This document shows, in pieces, positions 52,201 through 61,659 of a stretch of 64,000 nt of DNA. The translations under genes were made by a program, and so were the position numbers. The notes below the pieces were generated by a model. That model ran no database searches. It worked only from the letters and a program-made list of their open reading frames with translations, and was not told the DNA's origin. Each line of letters starts with the position of its first letter. Position 1 is the stretch's first letter. The stretch comes from Ruminococcaceae bacterium UBA5905 (GTDB lineage: Bacteria; Bacillota; Clostridia; Oscillospirales; Acutalibacteraceae): positions 9,323 through 73,322 of the forward strand of contig DJEF01000012.1 of NCBI GenBank assembly GCA_002431285.1, given 5' to 3'.

Positions 52201-54339
52201 ATGAAAGAAAAAACCGATCCCCCGTTTATTTTCGGCACGCAGTATTACCGCGCCCCGACACCGCACCCGGAGTGTTGGGAGAGCGATCTGCACCATATGC
52301 GGGAGGCGGGCTTCAACTCCGTCAAATTCTGGGTGCAGTGGCGCTGGGTACACCGAGAGGAAAACACCTTTTATTTTGCGGACCTGGACCGCCTGATGGA
52401 CATAGCGGAGAGCAACGGGTTGCGGGTGACGCTGAATGTGATCTGCGACGTGGCGCCGGTGTGGCTGTATGAAAAATACCCGGATGCCAAAATGGTCACG
52501 GCGGATGGACAGACGGTGGAGCCTCAATCCACCTGTTTCCGGCAGATTGGCGGCTTCCCCGGCCCCTGCTATAATCATCCCGGCGCTCTGCTGGAGCGGG
52601 TACGCTTTATGGAAGAGACCGTTCGGCATTTTGCCGACCACCCGGCGCTGGATATGTGGGACGTGTGGAACGAGCCGGAACAGTGCGGAGTCTATCGCGC
52701 GCCGGAGGATGCCAAGCTGGTCTGCTTTTGCCCCCATTGCCGCAAAAAATTTACAGGATATCTCGCCGGAAAATATCGGGAGATTGCCCGGCTGAACGCT
52801 GTGTGGGGGAAATGCTACGGCGATTTTGCGGATGTGGAGCTGCCCCTCAACGGTTCGACCTTCGGGGATTTCATGGATTTCCGGGAATTCCGTCTCGACA
52901 CCATGACTGCGGAGGCAAACTGGCGGCTGGAAACGGTGCGCCGCTATGATACCCGGCACGCCGCCTATCTGCACGTGGTGCCCAACACCTCCTCCGTGTT
53001 CAACGGGCTGACCGGGGTGGATGATTTCGCGCTGGCAGAGCGGTGCGATGTGTTTGCATCCACCAATTTTGCTACGCCGATCTGGAGTGTGCTGACCACC
53101 TCGGCGGCGCAGGGAAAGGTCTGCTACAATGTGGAGTGCCATATCGGCAACGGCTCCATACGGATGCACCAGAAGCAGATCACCTATGCCGATCTTGTGC
53201 GGGATCTGGTGCCGCAGATCGGCGCCGGCATCCGGGGGTTTATGTTCTGGCAATACCGGCCGGAAACTCTGGGAGCGGAGTCGCCTGCCTGGGGAGCGAC
53301 GCTCCCGGACGGCCGTCCCGGCAGCGTGCTCAATGCCGCCCGGCGATTTGCCCGGCAGATCGCACCGATTACGGAAGAGCTGATGCGTTCCCCGAAACGG
53401 ATGCCGTCGATCGCCATCTGGAAAGGACGCAAAAATGAGCTGTTTCAGTATTGTGTGCATGGTGAGCTGGAGGGCTTTGCCGCCGCCATCGAAAGCTATG
53501 TGAACGCGCTGTACTATAACAATTACGATTGCCGGATCGTGGACGATGAGGCGGTCATCCGTGGGCTTGACGGCACAAAGCTGCTGATCCTCCCCCGGTG
53601 CTATGCCTTGACCGGGGAGATGGCGGCGGCTGTTGTGCGGGCGGCGCAGGCCGGTGTGACGGTGCTTTGCGAAGCCCATCTGGGCGGCTACGATGTCAAC
53701 ACCGGACGGCATTCTCTGCGGATGCCGGGCTGTGGGCTGGCGGAGCGGCTGGGGATCGTTGAGACCTATACCACCAGCTCCTATCACCTGAAAAACGGTG
53801 GTGAGGACGGCGGGATGAACACCGACGGCTTAGCCGACGATGTGAAAAAGGCGATCGCCTCCTATGGATTGAGCGGCGGAAAATACTATCCGATTCTGTT
53901 GACCGACGGCACCGTTCTCAGCGGGGCGCTGCGCTTTGCGGCGCTGTCGGGAGAGGACGCCGCGGTCCTCGGCACATTTAACGGAGAGTCGTGCATTCTG
54001 TCCAAACGGGTCGGCCGGGGTCGGTTCATCTATTGCGGCACCGATCTCGGAGACGGCGCACAGCATGACGCGGCGGCGTTTGAGGCGTTTTTGCGGACGG
54101 TGTGTCGGAAAGCGGGGGTGGCGGATAACGGATTCCATGTGCCGAGAGGGGTGCATATCGACCGGATTTCGGATACTCTGATTGCCGTCAACAATACCAC
54201 CGAAACTCCCGTGACTGTCCATTGCGGCTGCGGAGTGCGCGGGGTGCTGTACGGGGGATACAGCGAGACCGGCACGTGGACTGTTCCCGGCGCGACGGCC
54301 GAAATACTCGCGGTCAGCGGATGCGCTGCCAATGCGTGA
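52201..54339 (+). CDS. GH42-like beta-galactosidase
   Basis: This encodes 712 residues, typical for GH42, with no signal peptide. The N-terminal TIM barrel has FGTQYYRAPTPHPECWESDL, FNSVKFWVQWRWVHREEN, the acid/base motif WDVWNEPEQ (Glu near 160) and YNVECHIGNG with a likely nucleophile near residue 310. The zinc-type cysteines VCFCPHCRKKF are present. The trimerisation domain (about 400-620) and a C-terminal beta domain follow. GH42 enzymes release beta-linked galactose in the cytoplasm. A GAGGAGAG ribosome site lies just upstream. It is the last enzyme of the locus, bounded by terminators on both sides. Confidence 0.88.
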   Translation: MKEKTDPPFIFGTQYYRAPTPHPECWESDLHHMREAGFNSVKFWVQWRWVHREENTFYFADLDRLMDIAESNGLRVTLNVICDVAPVWLYEKYPDAKMVTADGQTVEPQSTCFRQIGGFPGPCYNHPGALLERVRFMEETVRHFADHPALDMWDVWNEPEQCGVYRAPEDAKLVCFCPHCRKKFTGYLAGKYREIARLNAVWGKCYGDFADVELPLNGSTFGDFMDFREFRLDTMTAEANWRLETVRRYDTRHAAYLHVVPNTSSVFNGLTGVDDFALAERCDVFASTNFATPIWSVLTTSAAQGKVCYNVECHIGNGSIRMHQKQITYADLVRDLVPQIGAGIRGFMFWQYRPETLGAESPAWGATLPDGRPGSVLNAARRFARQIAPITEELMRSPKRMPSIAIWKGRKNELFQYCVHGELEGFAAAIESYVNALYYNNYDCRIVDDEAVIRGLDGTKLLILPRCYALTGEMAAAVVRAAQAGVTVLCEAHLGGYDVNTGRHSLRMPGCGLAERLGIVETYTTSSYHLKNGGEDGGMNTDGLADDVKKAIASYGLSGGKYYPILLTDGTVLSGALRFAALSGEDAAVLGTFNGESCILSKRVGRGRFIYCGTDLGDGAQHDAAAFEAFLRTVCRKAGVADNGFHVPRGVHIDRISDTLIAVNNTTETPVTVHCGCGVRGVLYGGYSETGTWTVPGATAEILAVSGCAANA

Positions 54340-54387
54340 AGAAACTTCCGGCGGGATCGGTCGGGATTTACTCTCTATATTGAAAAG

Positions 54388-54422
54388 CCGCAGGGGTCAG
54401 GCAATGTTGCCTGACCCCTGCG
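54388..54422 (-). terminator. terminator between convergent GH42 and amidohydrolase genes
   Basis: A near-perfect palindrome with arms of about 15 bases (54388-54403 and 54408-54422) and a tiny loop. On the minus strand it is followed by CTTTTCAATA, so it mainly ends the amidohydrolase transcript; the plus strand has no T-run. Confidence 0.8.
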
Positions 54423-54457
54423 GGCGTTGCGGCAGAAACATGACGACAGCCGGTCTC

Positions 54458-55738
54458 TCACAGCCATTTGTCCAGTTCCGCTTCCACCTCCGGAATTTTC
54501 CGAACCCGCGGGGCGCGGAAAATCCGCTGCTGCATGATCACCATGGCCGGATGGCGCAGCGTTTGCAGGTTTTCCAGCGGATTTTCGTCCGTGACGACCA
54601 TCTCCGCCTGCTTGCCCGGTTCGATGGAGCCGGTGACGGCGCCGATTCCGGCCAAGGTCGCGTTGAGCAGCGTGGCGGAATAGAGGGCAAAGCGCGGGCT
54701 GACTCCGCAGAATTTCACATAATAGCACAGCTCCCGCCACATATCGTACTGGGTCACATAGGGGCAGGCCGTATCGGTGCCCAGCCCCACGGGGATGCCT
54801 TGCTTCAGGCATTCTTTGGCGAGGGCAATGATGCCCTCAAAGACGATCTTGCCGTTCTCCTGCTGCTCATAGGTGGCGTGGGACACCTCCCGGTCAAACA
54901 GGGCAAAGGGGAGCGCCGGAGAAATCGTGGAAACCTGAAAGGCTTGGCGCGCCTTGAACAGCGTCATGATTTCTTCGGTAGGCTTTGCGCCGTGCTCGAT
55001 GGAATCGACGCCGTTTTCCAGCGCGACCTGTACCCCCTCTGGACTTTCCACGTGCGCCGCCACCTTGAAACCCAGCGCGTGCGCCCGGTCGCAGGCCGCC
55101 TTGACCAGCGCCGGCGGCATACGGAGCACGCCGGGTTCGCCGACCTTCTCCGCATCCAGCACACCGCCGGTGATCATCAGCTTGAGGATGTCCGGCTTGT
55201 CTGCCGCGATTCGATCTACATAGGCGGCGGCCTCCTCAGGCGTGGCGGCCTCATAGGCCAGCGACCCGGCCATGTGGCCGCCCTTTACAGAGATGGCCAT
55301 ATTGGATGCCAGAATGCGCGGGCCGACCCGCTTGCCGGCGCGGATGTCGTCCCGGACAGTTGTATCGAAATCGGCGATCCCGCCCACGGTGCGGATGGTG
55401 GTGACGCCGCTGAGCAGCTGCGTCTTGGCGTAATCGGCCACCAGCTTTCGGCCGAGACTGCGGGTGACGGCATTCGAGGTGATGAGCCGCACCAGCTTCA
55501 CCGGGTCGGAGGGCTTTTTCTTCGGCTTGCCGGAACCCGCCAGATGCACGTGCAGATTGATCAGCCCCGGGAGGATGTATTTCCCCTCCAGGTCCACCCG
55601 CTCAAAATCGGCGGGGATGGCGGTCTCCGCCACGATATCCGTAATGACACCGTCTTCTACGAGAATGGCTTTCTCCGTTTGCGGGATCATCGTTTCCGTT
55701 CCGTCCAGAATGATCCCGTTTGTCAATGCGCGTTTCAT
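54458..55738 (-). CDS. amidohydrolase-family metal-dependent hydrolase
   Basis: This encodes 426 residues. Motifs appear in the family order: LPGLINLHVHLAGS (HxH metal ligands near 62-64), a Lys in DILKLMITGG, AAHVESPEG, SIEHGAKP and GLGTDTACPY (Asp). The pattern is closest to imidazolonepropionase/prolidase-like amidohydrolases. The substrate is unknown. It is read on the opposite strand from its neighbours and diverges from the LysR gene, which may control it. The start at 55738 opens with MKRALTNGIILDG, the usual N-terminal beta-sandwich. Confidence 0.9.
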   Translation of the reverse strand: MKRALTNGIILDGTETMIPQTEKAILVEDGVITDIVAETAIPADFERVDLEGKYILPGLINLHVHLAGSGKPKKKPSDPVKLVRLITSNAVTRSLGRKLVADYAKTQLLSGVTTIRTVGGIADFDTTVRDDIRAGKRVGPRILASNMAISVKGGHMAGSLAYEAATPEEAAAYVDRIAADKPDILKLMITGGVLDAEKVGEPGVLRMPPALVKAACDRAHALGFKVAAHVESPEGVQVALENGVDSIEHGAKPTEEIMTLFKARQAFQVSTISPALPFALFDREVSHATYEQQENGKIVFEGIIALAKECLKQGIPVGLGTDTACPYVTQYDMWRELCYYVKFCGVSPRFALYSATLLNATLAGIGAVTGSIEPGKQAEMVVTDENPLENLQTLRHPAMVIMQQRIFRAPRVRKIPEVEAELDKWL

Positions 55739-56060
55739 CGGTTCTCGCTCTCCTTTTCCGTCTATGCTTTGTTTAGACGAGACAATCAGGACACAATAGT
55801 TCCTGAAACGGAATATTTCCCCGTTTTGTTTGTCTCATCATGCGCCATACGACCGTATTGCTGCGTTCTTCGACTGCCAAAACGAAAAAACGGTTGTCCC
55901 CCGATTGTTTCGTCTACCCATCCATACTACCACATTTCGCCGTCTGTGGCAAGCGGCGGACGACGGATTTTGCCCGTCGGGCGGAGCTTTGGCTTTCCGC
56001 GGGAGCCGAAAAGTTTCCCATGCATAGCGGAAATCGGATAATCCTGTGTATTTTCACTTA

Positions 56061-56090
56061 TTTACAAAGATGCGGTTCCTATGGTATAAT
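56061..56090 (+). promoter_or_regulatory. promoter of the LysR gene
   Basis: TTTACA (56061-56066), 18 bases and TATAAT (56085-56090), 54 bases before the ATG. The 406-base divergent gap (55739-56144) contains no gene; it is AT-richer than the flanks. Confidence 0.75.
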
Positions 56091-56144
56091 GCGTATGACG
56101 CAGCCCGGTTTACGGTTTGATATTGAAAAGCGGAGGAATCGTGC

Positions 56145-57071
56145 ATGAATCTGTTGCACATGAAATATGCGCTGGTGATCGCCAAGACCAATTCCATCAA
56201 TAAGGCCGCGGAAGAGCTGTATGTGGGCGCCCCGGCGCTTTCCCGCGCCATCAAGGAGCTGGAGGCGGATCTGGGCGTCACCCTGTTCGAGCGGAGCGCC
56301 AAGGGGATGTTCCTGACGCCGGATGGGGAGCTGTTCGTAAGCTACGCCAAAAAGGTGCTGAAGCAGATCGACGACATCGAGTCGATCTTCAAGGACGGCT
56401 CCAAGGCCAGAGAGCATTTCTCGATCTCCGTCCCGCGGGCCAGCTATATTGCCGCCGCTTTCGCCGAATTCTCCAAGCGGATAAATCCCGATTCCGGCGC
56501 GGAACTGTTCTATAAGGAAACAAACGCCTATCGGGTGATCCACACCGTATTGAAAGAGGATTACAAGCTGGGCATCCTCCGCTACGGCGAGCAGTACGAA
56601 TCCTATTATACGGCGATGATGGCCGAAAAGGGGCTGGTGGGCGAGCCGGTCGCGGAGTTTTCCTACGTGCTGGCCATGAGCGAAAAGAGCCCGATCGCCG
56701 CCGAGGAAACGGTCACATACGACCGGCTGGACGGCTTCACCGAAATTGCCCACGCCGATCCGTATGTGCCGTCGCTGCCCCTCTCGCAGGTGAAAAAGAA
56801 CGAGCTGCCGGAGCACCGGGGCAATCGAATCTTCGTGTATGAGCGGGGCAGTCAGTTTGAGCTGCTCTCCAAGAATCCGCACACCTATATGTGGGTATCG
56901 CCCATCCCGGAGGATCTGCTGAAGCGATATAAGCTGGTGGAGCGGCCCTGTCCGGACAATACGCGCCTGTATAAAGATGTGCTCATCCACCGGGCGGAGT
57001 ATAAGCTGACCGAGCTGGACAACCGGTTTATCGAGGAGCTGGTCAAGGCCAAGCGGAAGGTGTTTCCGTAA
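56145..57071 (+). CDS. LysR-family transcriptional regulator
   Basis: This encodes 308 residues. The N-terminal winged helix is clear: LHMKYALVIAKTNSINKAAEELYVGAPALSRAIKELEADLGVTLFERSAKGMFLTPDGE. A helical linker and a periplasmic-binding-like effector domain (about 95-300) follow. It is preceded by GGAGGAA and a good promoter. It diverges from the amidohydrolase, the classical place for a LysR target. The effector is unknown. Confidence 0.93.
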   Translation: MNLLHMKYALVIAKTNSINKAAEELYVGAPALSRAIKELEADLGVTLFERSAKGMFLTPDGELFVSYAKKVLKQIDDIESIFKDGSKAREHFSISVPRASYIAAAFAEFSKRINPDSGAELFYKETNAYRVIHTVLKEDYKLGILRYGEQYESYYTAMMAEKGLVGEPVAEFSYVLAMSEKSPIAAEETVTYDRLDGFTEIAHADPYVPSLPLSQVKKNELPEHRGNRIFVYERGSQFELLSKNPHTYMWVSPIPEDLLKRYKLVERPCPDNTRLYKDVLIHRAEYKLTELDNRFIEELVKAKRKVFP

Positions 57072-57104
57072 AGACGGGCGCACCGGCCGGGCGGCTTTTT
57101 GTCA

Positions 57105-57177
57105 GGATATCGGTAATTCGGATATCGGTAAATGGTATATCGAAATAGGAAATACCGAATTGCCGATTCGGCAATTC
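57105..57177. repeat. tandem GGATATCGGTAA repeats and a perfect palindrome upstream of rex
   Basis: GGATATCGGTAA occurs at 57105-57116 and again at 57120-57131, with a degenerate third copy (GGTATATCG) at 57134-57142. A perfect inverted repeat GAATTGCCGA-T-TCGGCAATTC follows at 57157-57177. There is no gene here. These may be extra regulator sites in the rex promoter region. Confidence 0.6.
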
Positions 57178-57194
57178 CCACACCGTCTCGAATC

Positions 57195-57210
57195 TGTTAA
57201 AATATTAACA
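57195..57210. promoter_or_regulatory. Rex operator upstream of rex
   Basis: TGTTAA-AATA-TTAACA (57195-57210) is a perfect palindrome with a 4-base centre, matching the clostridial Rex site TTGTTAA-N4-TTAACAA except for the outermost 5' base. It lies 12 bases before the likely rex start. Rex would leave this site when NADH is high, derepressing its own operon. Confidence 0.88.
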
Positions 57211-57222
57211 AGCAGATGGGAG

Positions 57223-57855
57223 GTGGCGACAACGGAAAGCTGCGGAATATCGAAGGCGACACTTGGCCGGGTCCCCCAGTATCTGGAGTATGTGGATTCC
57301 CTGCCACAGGACGTTGAACACATTTCCGCAACCAGGATCGCAGCGGAGCTGGGACTCGGCGAGGTGCAGGTGCGCAAGGATCTGGCCGCCCTGTGTAAGA
57401 AGGGCAGACCCCGGATCGGATACGACCGCACGGAGCTGAGGGACAGCCTGCGGGATTTTCTGACCGCGCAGAACGACGCTGCGGTGATCGTCGGCGCCGG
57501 AAAGCTCGGCAAAGCTCTGTTGGAATACAGCGGATTTGACATCTACGGTATCCGGATGGCCGCTGCGTTCGATACCAATGTGACCGATGAGACGGAGCTT
57601 CCCTCGGGGAAGCGCATTCTGCCCATCGGGATGCTGGAGCCTTTTTGCCGGGCACACCGCGTCCGCATCGGTGTGATCACCACACCGGCCGCGTCGGCCC
57701 AGACCACGCTGAATCGGCTGTGCGCCTGCGGCATCCGGCGGATCTGGTGCTTTGCGCCGTGCCGTCTGTATACGCCGGCAGACACGATCGTACAGTATGA
57801 GGATCTGGCCCTGTCTCTGGCGCATCTGGGGCAATGCGGCGCAAAGCGTGCCTGA
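57223..57855 (+). CDS. rex: redox-sensing transcriptional repressor Rex
   Basis: This encodes about 210 residues, normal for Rex. The N-terminal winged helix (about 5-75) has SKATLGRVPQYLEYVDSL and ISATRIAAELGLGEVQVRKDLAALCKKGRPRIGYD. The Rossmann domain has VIVGAGKLGKALLEYSGF (about 87) and AAFDTN, which bind NADH or NAD+. The GTG at 57223 is chosen because a frame starting at TTG 57160 would put the Rex operator inside the gene; no ideally spaced ribosome site is seen, so the start is uncertain. It heads an operon with adhE and hydrogenase genes. Confidence 0.9.
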   Translation: MATTESCGISKATLGRVPQYLEYVDSLPQDVEHISATRIAAELGLGEVQVRKDLAALCKKGRPRIGYDRTELRDSLRDFLTAQNDAAVIVGAGKLGKALLEYSGFDIYGIRMAAAFDTNVTDETELPSGKRILPIGMLEPFCRAHRVRIGVITTPAASAQTTLNRLCACGIRRIWCFAPCRLYTPADTIVQYEDLALSLAHLGQCGAKRA

Positions 57856-57920
57856 CCGCATAACCCCGGTTTCCCCCGACCGTAAGACCAAACAAGACCA
57901 AAAACCAAAACGGAGGTAGT

Positions 57921-60635
57921 ATGTTCATGGAAAGAAAGATCGTTGACAGCGTGGAAGCGCTGGAAGAGACCCTCGTCCGCGTCAAGGAAGCGCAGAAGAA
58001 ATTCGCCACCTACACCCAGGAGCAGGTAGACGCCATATTCAAGGCGGCGGCCATCGCGGCCAACCAGGCGCGGATCCCGCTGGCGAAGATGGCGGTGGAA
58101 GAAACCGGCATGGGTATCGTTGAGGACAAGGTGATCAAAAACAACTATGCCGCCGAGTACATATACAATGCCTATAAAAATACCCGGACCTGCGGCGTGT
58201 TGGAGGAGGATAAGGCATACGGCATCAAGAAGATCGCCGAGCCCATCGGTGTGATCGCCGCGGTGATCCCCACCACGAACCCCACCTCCACGGCGATCTT
58301 CAAGACCCTTATCGCGCTGAAGACCCGTAACGCCATCATCATCTCTCCCCACCCGCGGGCGAAGAAATCCACCATCGCCGCCGCCAAGGTGGTGCTGGAT
58401 GCGGCCGTGAAGGCCGGCGCGCCGGAGGGCATCATCGAGTGGATCGACGCGCCGAGCCTGGATATGACCAATCTGGTGATGCGGGAAGCCGACATCATCC
58501 TCGCCACCGGCGGCCCCGGCATGGTGAAGGCCGCGTATTCCAGCGGCAAGCCCGCTCTGGGCGTGGGCGCCGGCAATACCCCTGCCATCATCGACGATAC
58601 GGCCGATATCATTCTGGCGGTCAACTCCATCATCCATTCCAAAACCTTCGATAACGGCATGATCTGCGCCTCCGAGCAGTCGGTGATTGTGCATAAGAAC
58701 GTGTACGACGCGGTGCGGGAGGAGTTTGCCAACCGCGGGTGCTACTTCCTCAAGCCGGATGAGATCGAGAAGGTGCGCAAGACCATCATCATCAACGGCG
58801 CGCTGAATGCCAAGATCGTCGGCCAGTCCGCCTACCGGATTGCCGCGCTGGCGGGGGTGAAGGTCCCCGAGGGCACCAAGATCCTCATCGGCGAGGTGGA
58901 GAGCGTGGAGCTGTCGGAGGAATTCGCCCACGAAAAGCTCTCGCCGGTGCTGGCCATGTACAAGGCCGAGGATATTCAGGATGCTTTCAGCAAGGCCGAG
59001 CACCTGATCGCCGACGGCGGCTATGGGCACACCTCCTCCATTTATCTCAATGTGGCCACCGAGCAGGATAAGCTCAATGAGTTTGCCAGCCGCATGAAGA
59101 CCTGCCGCATTCTGGTCAACACGCCCTCCTCCCACGGCGGCATCGGCGACCTGTATAACTTCAAGCTGGCCCCGTCGCTGACGTTGGGCTGCGGCTCCTG
59201 GGGCGGCAACTCGGTGTCCGAGAACGTCGGAGTGAAGCATCTCATCAACATCAAAACCGTGGCCGAAAGAAGGGAAAATATGCTGTGGTTCCGGGCGCCT
59301 GAAAAGGTGTATATCAAAAAAGGCTGTCTCCCCGTTGCTTTGGATGAGCTGAAGCACGTGATGGGTAAGAAGCGGGCGTTCGTCGTCACCGACTCTTTCC
59401 TGTATCATCACGGCTATACGAAGCCGATCACGGATAAGCTGGATGAAATGGGCATCGCCCACACGACCTTCTTCGATGTGGCTCCCGACCCGACCCTCGC
59501 CTGCGCCAAGGCCGGTGCAGAGCAGATGCGCGCCTTTGAGCCGGATTGCATCATTGCGCTGGGCGGCGGCTCGGCTATGGATGCGGGCAAGATCATGTGG
59601 GTGCTCTATGAGCATCCGGAAGTGGACTTCATGGATATGGCTATGCGGTTCATTGATATCCGCAAGCGTGTGTATACTTTCCCGAAGATGGGGGAGAAGG
59701 CCTACTTCATCGCCATCCCCACCTCCGCCGGCACCGGCTCCGAGGTGACGCCTTTCGCGGTGATCACCGATGAGCAGTCGGGCGTGAAATATCCGCTGGC
59801 GGATTATCAGCTGCTCCCGAACATGGCCATCATCGACACCGATTTCCATATGTCCGCGCCGAAGGGCCTGACCGCTGCCTCCGGTATCGACGCCGTGTCC
59901 CATGCGCTGGAGGCCATCGCCTCGGTGATGGCTACCGACTATACCGACGGGCTGGCGGTGAAGGCGCTGCAGACCATCTTCACTTATCTGCCCCGCGCCT
60001 ATGACAACGGCCAGAGCGATGTGGAGGCGAGAGAAAAGATGGCGAATGCCGCCACCATGGCCGGTATGGCTTTCGCCAACGCTTTCCTGGGTGTCTGCCA
60101 CTCCATGGCTCATAAGCTGGGCGCTTTCCACCATATCGCTCACGGCGTCGCCAACGCCCTGATGCTGGAGGAGGTGCTGCGGTTCAACGCGGCGGAAGCC
60201 CCCGTGAAGATGGGCACCTTCAGCCAGTATGACCATCCCCACACGCTGGCGCGGTACGCAATGGTGGCCGACGAGCTGCATCTGGGCGGCACGACCGACG
60301 AGGAGAAGCTGGAGAATCTCATCAAGGCGGTCAACGAGCTGAAAGCCCGCGTAGGCATCAAGCCCACCATCCGGGACTATGTGCCGGATGAGCAGGATTT
60401 CCTCGATCGGCTGGATGCCATGGTGGAGCAGGCGTTCGACGATCAGTGCACCGGCGCCAACCCCCGCTATCCGCTGATGAGCGAGATCAAGCAGATGTAC
60501 CTGAACGCCTACTACGGCGGAAAGCACTTTGAGGAGCCGCCGATGCCCACCGCCGATTTCGGCACCGGCGCGGACGACGCCCACGATTTCAAACAGCCCT
60601 ATCGCCGTGCCAAGAGCGGCCTGAAAAAGAACTGA
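57921..60635 (+). CDS. adhE: bifunctional acetaldehyde-CoA/alcohol dehydrogenase AdhE
   Basis: This encodes 904 residues, full-length for AdhE. The N-terminal aldehyde dehydrogenase half (about 1-430) holds the catalytic Cys in NGMICASEQSVIV (about 250). The C-terminal iron-dependent alcohol dehydrogenase half has GGGSAMDAGKIM, the family signature GTGSEVTPFAVITDEQSGVKYPL and iron ligands in ASGIDAVSHALEA and CHSMAHKLGAFHHIAHG. It converts acetyl-CoA to ethanol with two NADH and forms spirosomes in relatives. ATG 57921 is 4 bases from GGAGG; ATG 57927 is equally possible. No Rex site lies in the 65-base gap after rex, so it is cotranscribed. Confidence 0.97.
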   Translation: MFMERKIVDSVEALEETLVRVKEAQKKFATYTQEQVDAIFKAAAIAANQARIPLAKMAVEETGMGIVEDKVIKNNYAAEYIYNAYKNTRTCGVLEEDKAYGIKKIAEPIGVIAAVIPTTNPTSTAIFKTLIALKTRNAIIISPHPRAKKSTIAAAKVVLDAAVKAGAPEGIIEWIDAPSLDMTNLVMREADIILATGGPGMVKAAYSSGKPALGVGAGNTPAIIDDTADIILAVNSIIHSKTFDNGMICASEQSVIVHKNVYDAVREEFANRGCYFLKPDEIEKVRKTIIINGALNAKIVGQSAYRIAALAGVKVPEGTKILIGEVESVELSEEFAHEKLSPVLAMYKAEDIQDAFSKAEHLIADGGYGHTSSIYLNVATEQDKLNEFASRMKTCRILVNTPSSHGGIGDLYNFKLAPSLTLGCGSWGGNSVSENVGVKHLINIKTVAERRENMLWFRAPEKVYIKKGCLPVALDELKHVMGKKRAFVVTDSFLYHHGYTKPITDKLDEMGIAHTTFFDVAPDPTLACAKAGAEQMRAFEPDCIIALGGGSAMDAGKIMWVLYEHPEVDFMDMAMRFIDIRKRVYTFPKMGEKAYFIAIPTSAGTGSEVTPFAVITDEQSGVKYPLADYQLLPNMAIIDTDFHMSAPKGLTAASGIDAVSHALEAIASVMATDYTDGLAVKALQTIFTYLPRAYDNGQSDVEAREKMANAATMAGMAFANAFLGVCHSMAHKLGAFHHIAHGVANALMLEEVLRFNAAEAPVKMGTFSQYDHPHTLARYAMVADELHLGGTTDEEKLENLIKAVNELKARVGIKPTIRDYVPDEQDFLDRLDAMVEQAFDDQCTGANPRYPLMSEIKQMYLNAYYGGKHFEEPPMPTADFGTGADDAHDFKQPYRRAKSGLKKN

Positions 60636-60650
60636 GGGAGGATGACGACA

Positions 60651-61400
60651 ATGGAACTCAACCGCATTATTGCCGTAAGAAACAACAAAACCGTGTATCG
60701 GGACGGGAATCAGGTGTATAAGGTCTTTGACGCATCCTATTCCAAGGCCGACGTGCTCAACGAGGCACTGAACCAGGCGCGGGTCGAGGAAACGGGCCTG
60801 CATATCCCGAAAATTCTCGGCGTGACCATGACCGATGGAAAATGGACGATCATCTCGGAGTTTATCAAGGGGAAAACGCTGGCCGAGCTGATGAAAGAGA
60901 ATCCGGAGAAAAAGGACGAGTATCTGGAGCTGTTTGTGGACCTGCAGCTGGAGATGCACTCCAAGACCTGCAAGGGACTGAATAAGCTGAAGGATAAGAT
61001 GAACCGCAAGATCAGCGAAACGGATCTGTCCGCCACCGTGCGGTATGATCTGCACACCCGTCTGGAGGCCATGCCCAAGCACAATAAGGTGTGCCACGGG
61101 GACTTCAACCCCTCCAACATCATCATCACCGATGACGGCACGCCCTATATCCTCGACTGGTCCCATGCGACCCAGGGCAATGCGTCCGCCGACGCGGCGC
61201 GCACCTATCTGCTGTTCTGGCTGAACGGCGATATCGACGGCGCCCGGAAGTATCTGGATCTGTTCTGTGAAAAGAGCAACACCGCCCGGCAGTATGTGCA
61301 GAAGTGGATGCCCATCGTGGCCGCGTCTCAGACGGTCAAGGGCAACGAGCACGAGCGGGAATTCCTGCACACCTGGATCGACGTGGTGGATTACGAATAA
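60651..61400 (+). CDS. aminoglycoside phosphotransferase-fold kinase of unknown substrate
   Basis: This encodes 249 residues with the protein-kinase-like fold. It opens LNRIIAVRNNKTVYRDGNQVYKVF with a nucleotide-binding Lys, has EFIKGKTLAELM, then the catalytic motif VCHGDFNPSNIII and the metal-binding DWSHATQGNA. The start at 60651 is preferred because GGGAGG lies 9 bases before it; ATG 60642 is immediately beside the site. It is 15 bases after adhE and followed closely by the ferredoxin genes, so it belongs to the redox operon. The substrate is unknown; aminoglycoside resistance is unlikely given the context. Confidence 0.88.
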   Translation: MELNRIIAVRNNKTVYRDGNQVYKVFDASYSKADVLNEALNQARVEETGLHIPKILGVTMTDGKWTIISEFIKGKTLAELMKENPEKKDEYLELFVDLQLEMHSKTCKGLNKLKDKMNRKISETDLSATVRYDLHTRLEAMPKHNKVCHGDFNPSNIIITDDGTPYILDWSHATQGNASADAARTYLLFWLNGDIDGARKYLDLFCEKSNTARQYVQKWMPIVAASQTVKGNEHEREFLHTWIDVVDYE

Positions 61401-61415
61401 GGGAGGATAAACAGC

Positions 61416-61658
61416 ATGAAAGTTACCGTATGCATCGGCTCTTCCTGTCATATCAAAGGCTCCAGACAGGTGGTAGAGCAGCTTCAGTATTTAATCAACG
61501 AAGCCGGCGTCGGCGACAAGGTGGAGCTGGCGGGCACATTCTGCATGGGGAAATGCCAGCAGGGTGTGTGCGTGACCGTGGACGAACAGTTTTATTCGGT
61601 CACCCCCGATACCGTGGAGGCATTCTTCCGGGATCATGTTTTAGGTCAGGTGAAATGA
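61416..61658 (+). CDS. thioredoxin-like [2Fe-2S] ferredoxin domain protein
   Basis: This encodes 80 residues. It is a single NuoE/HydC-like thioredoxin-fold domain with the four-cysteine pattern Cys6-x4-Cys11 and Cys43-x3-Cys47 (CIGSSCHIKGS and AGTFCMGKC) that binds a [2Fe-2S] cluster. An extra Cys52 is present. It lies 15 bases after the kinase and one base before its paralogue, so the two are probably cotranslated electron carriers for the following hydrogenase-like protein. Confidence 0.93.
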   Translation: MKVTVCIGSSCHIKGSRQVVEQLQYLINEAGVGDKVELAGTFCMGKCQQGVCVTVDEQFYSVTPDTVEAFFRDHVLGQVK

Positions 61659-61659
61659 G

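Noticed and set aside
57543-61451. 1302-residue open frame on the minus strand across adhE
   Set aside because: It opposes clear rex, adhE and kinase genes; the composition is a shadow pattern and there is no ribosome site.
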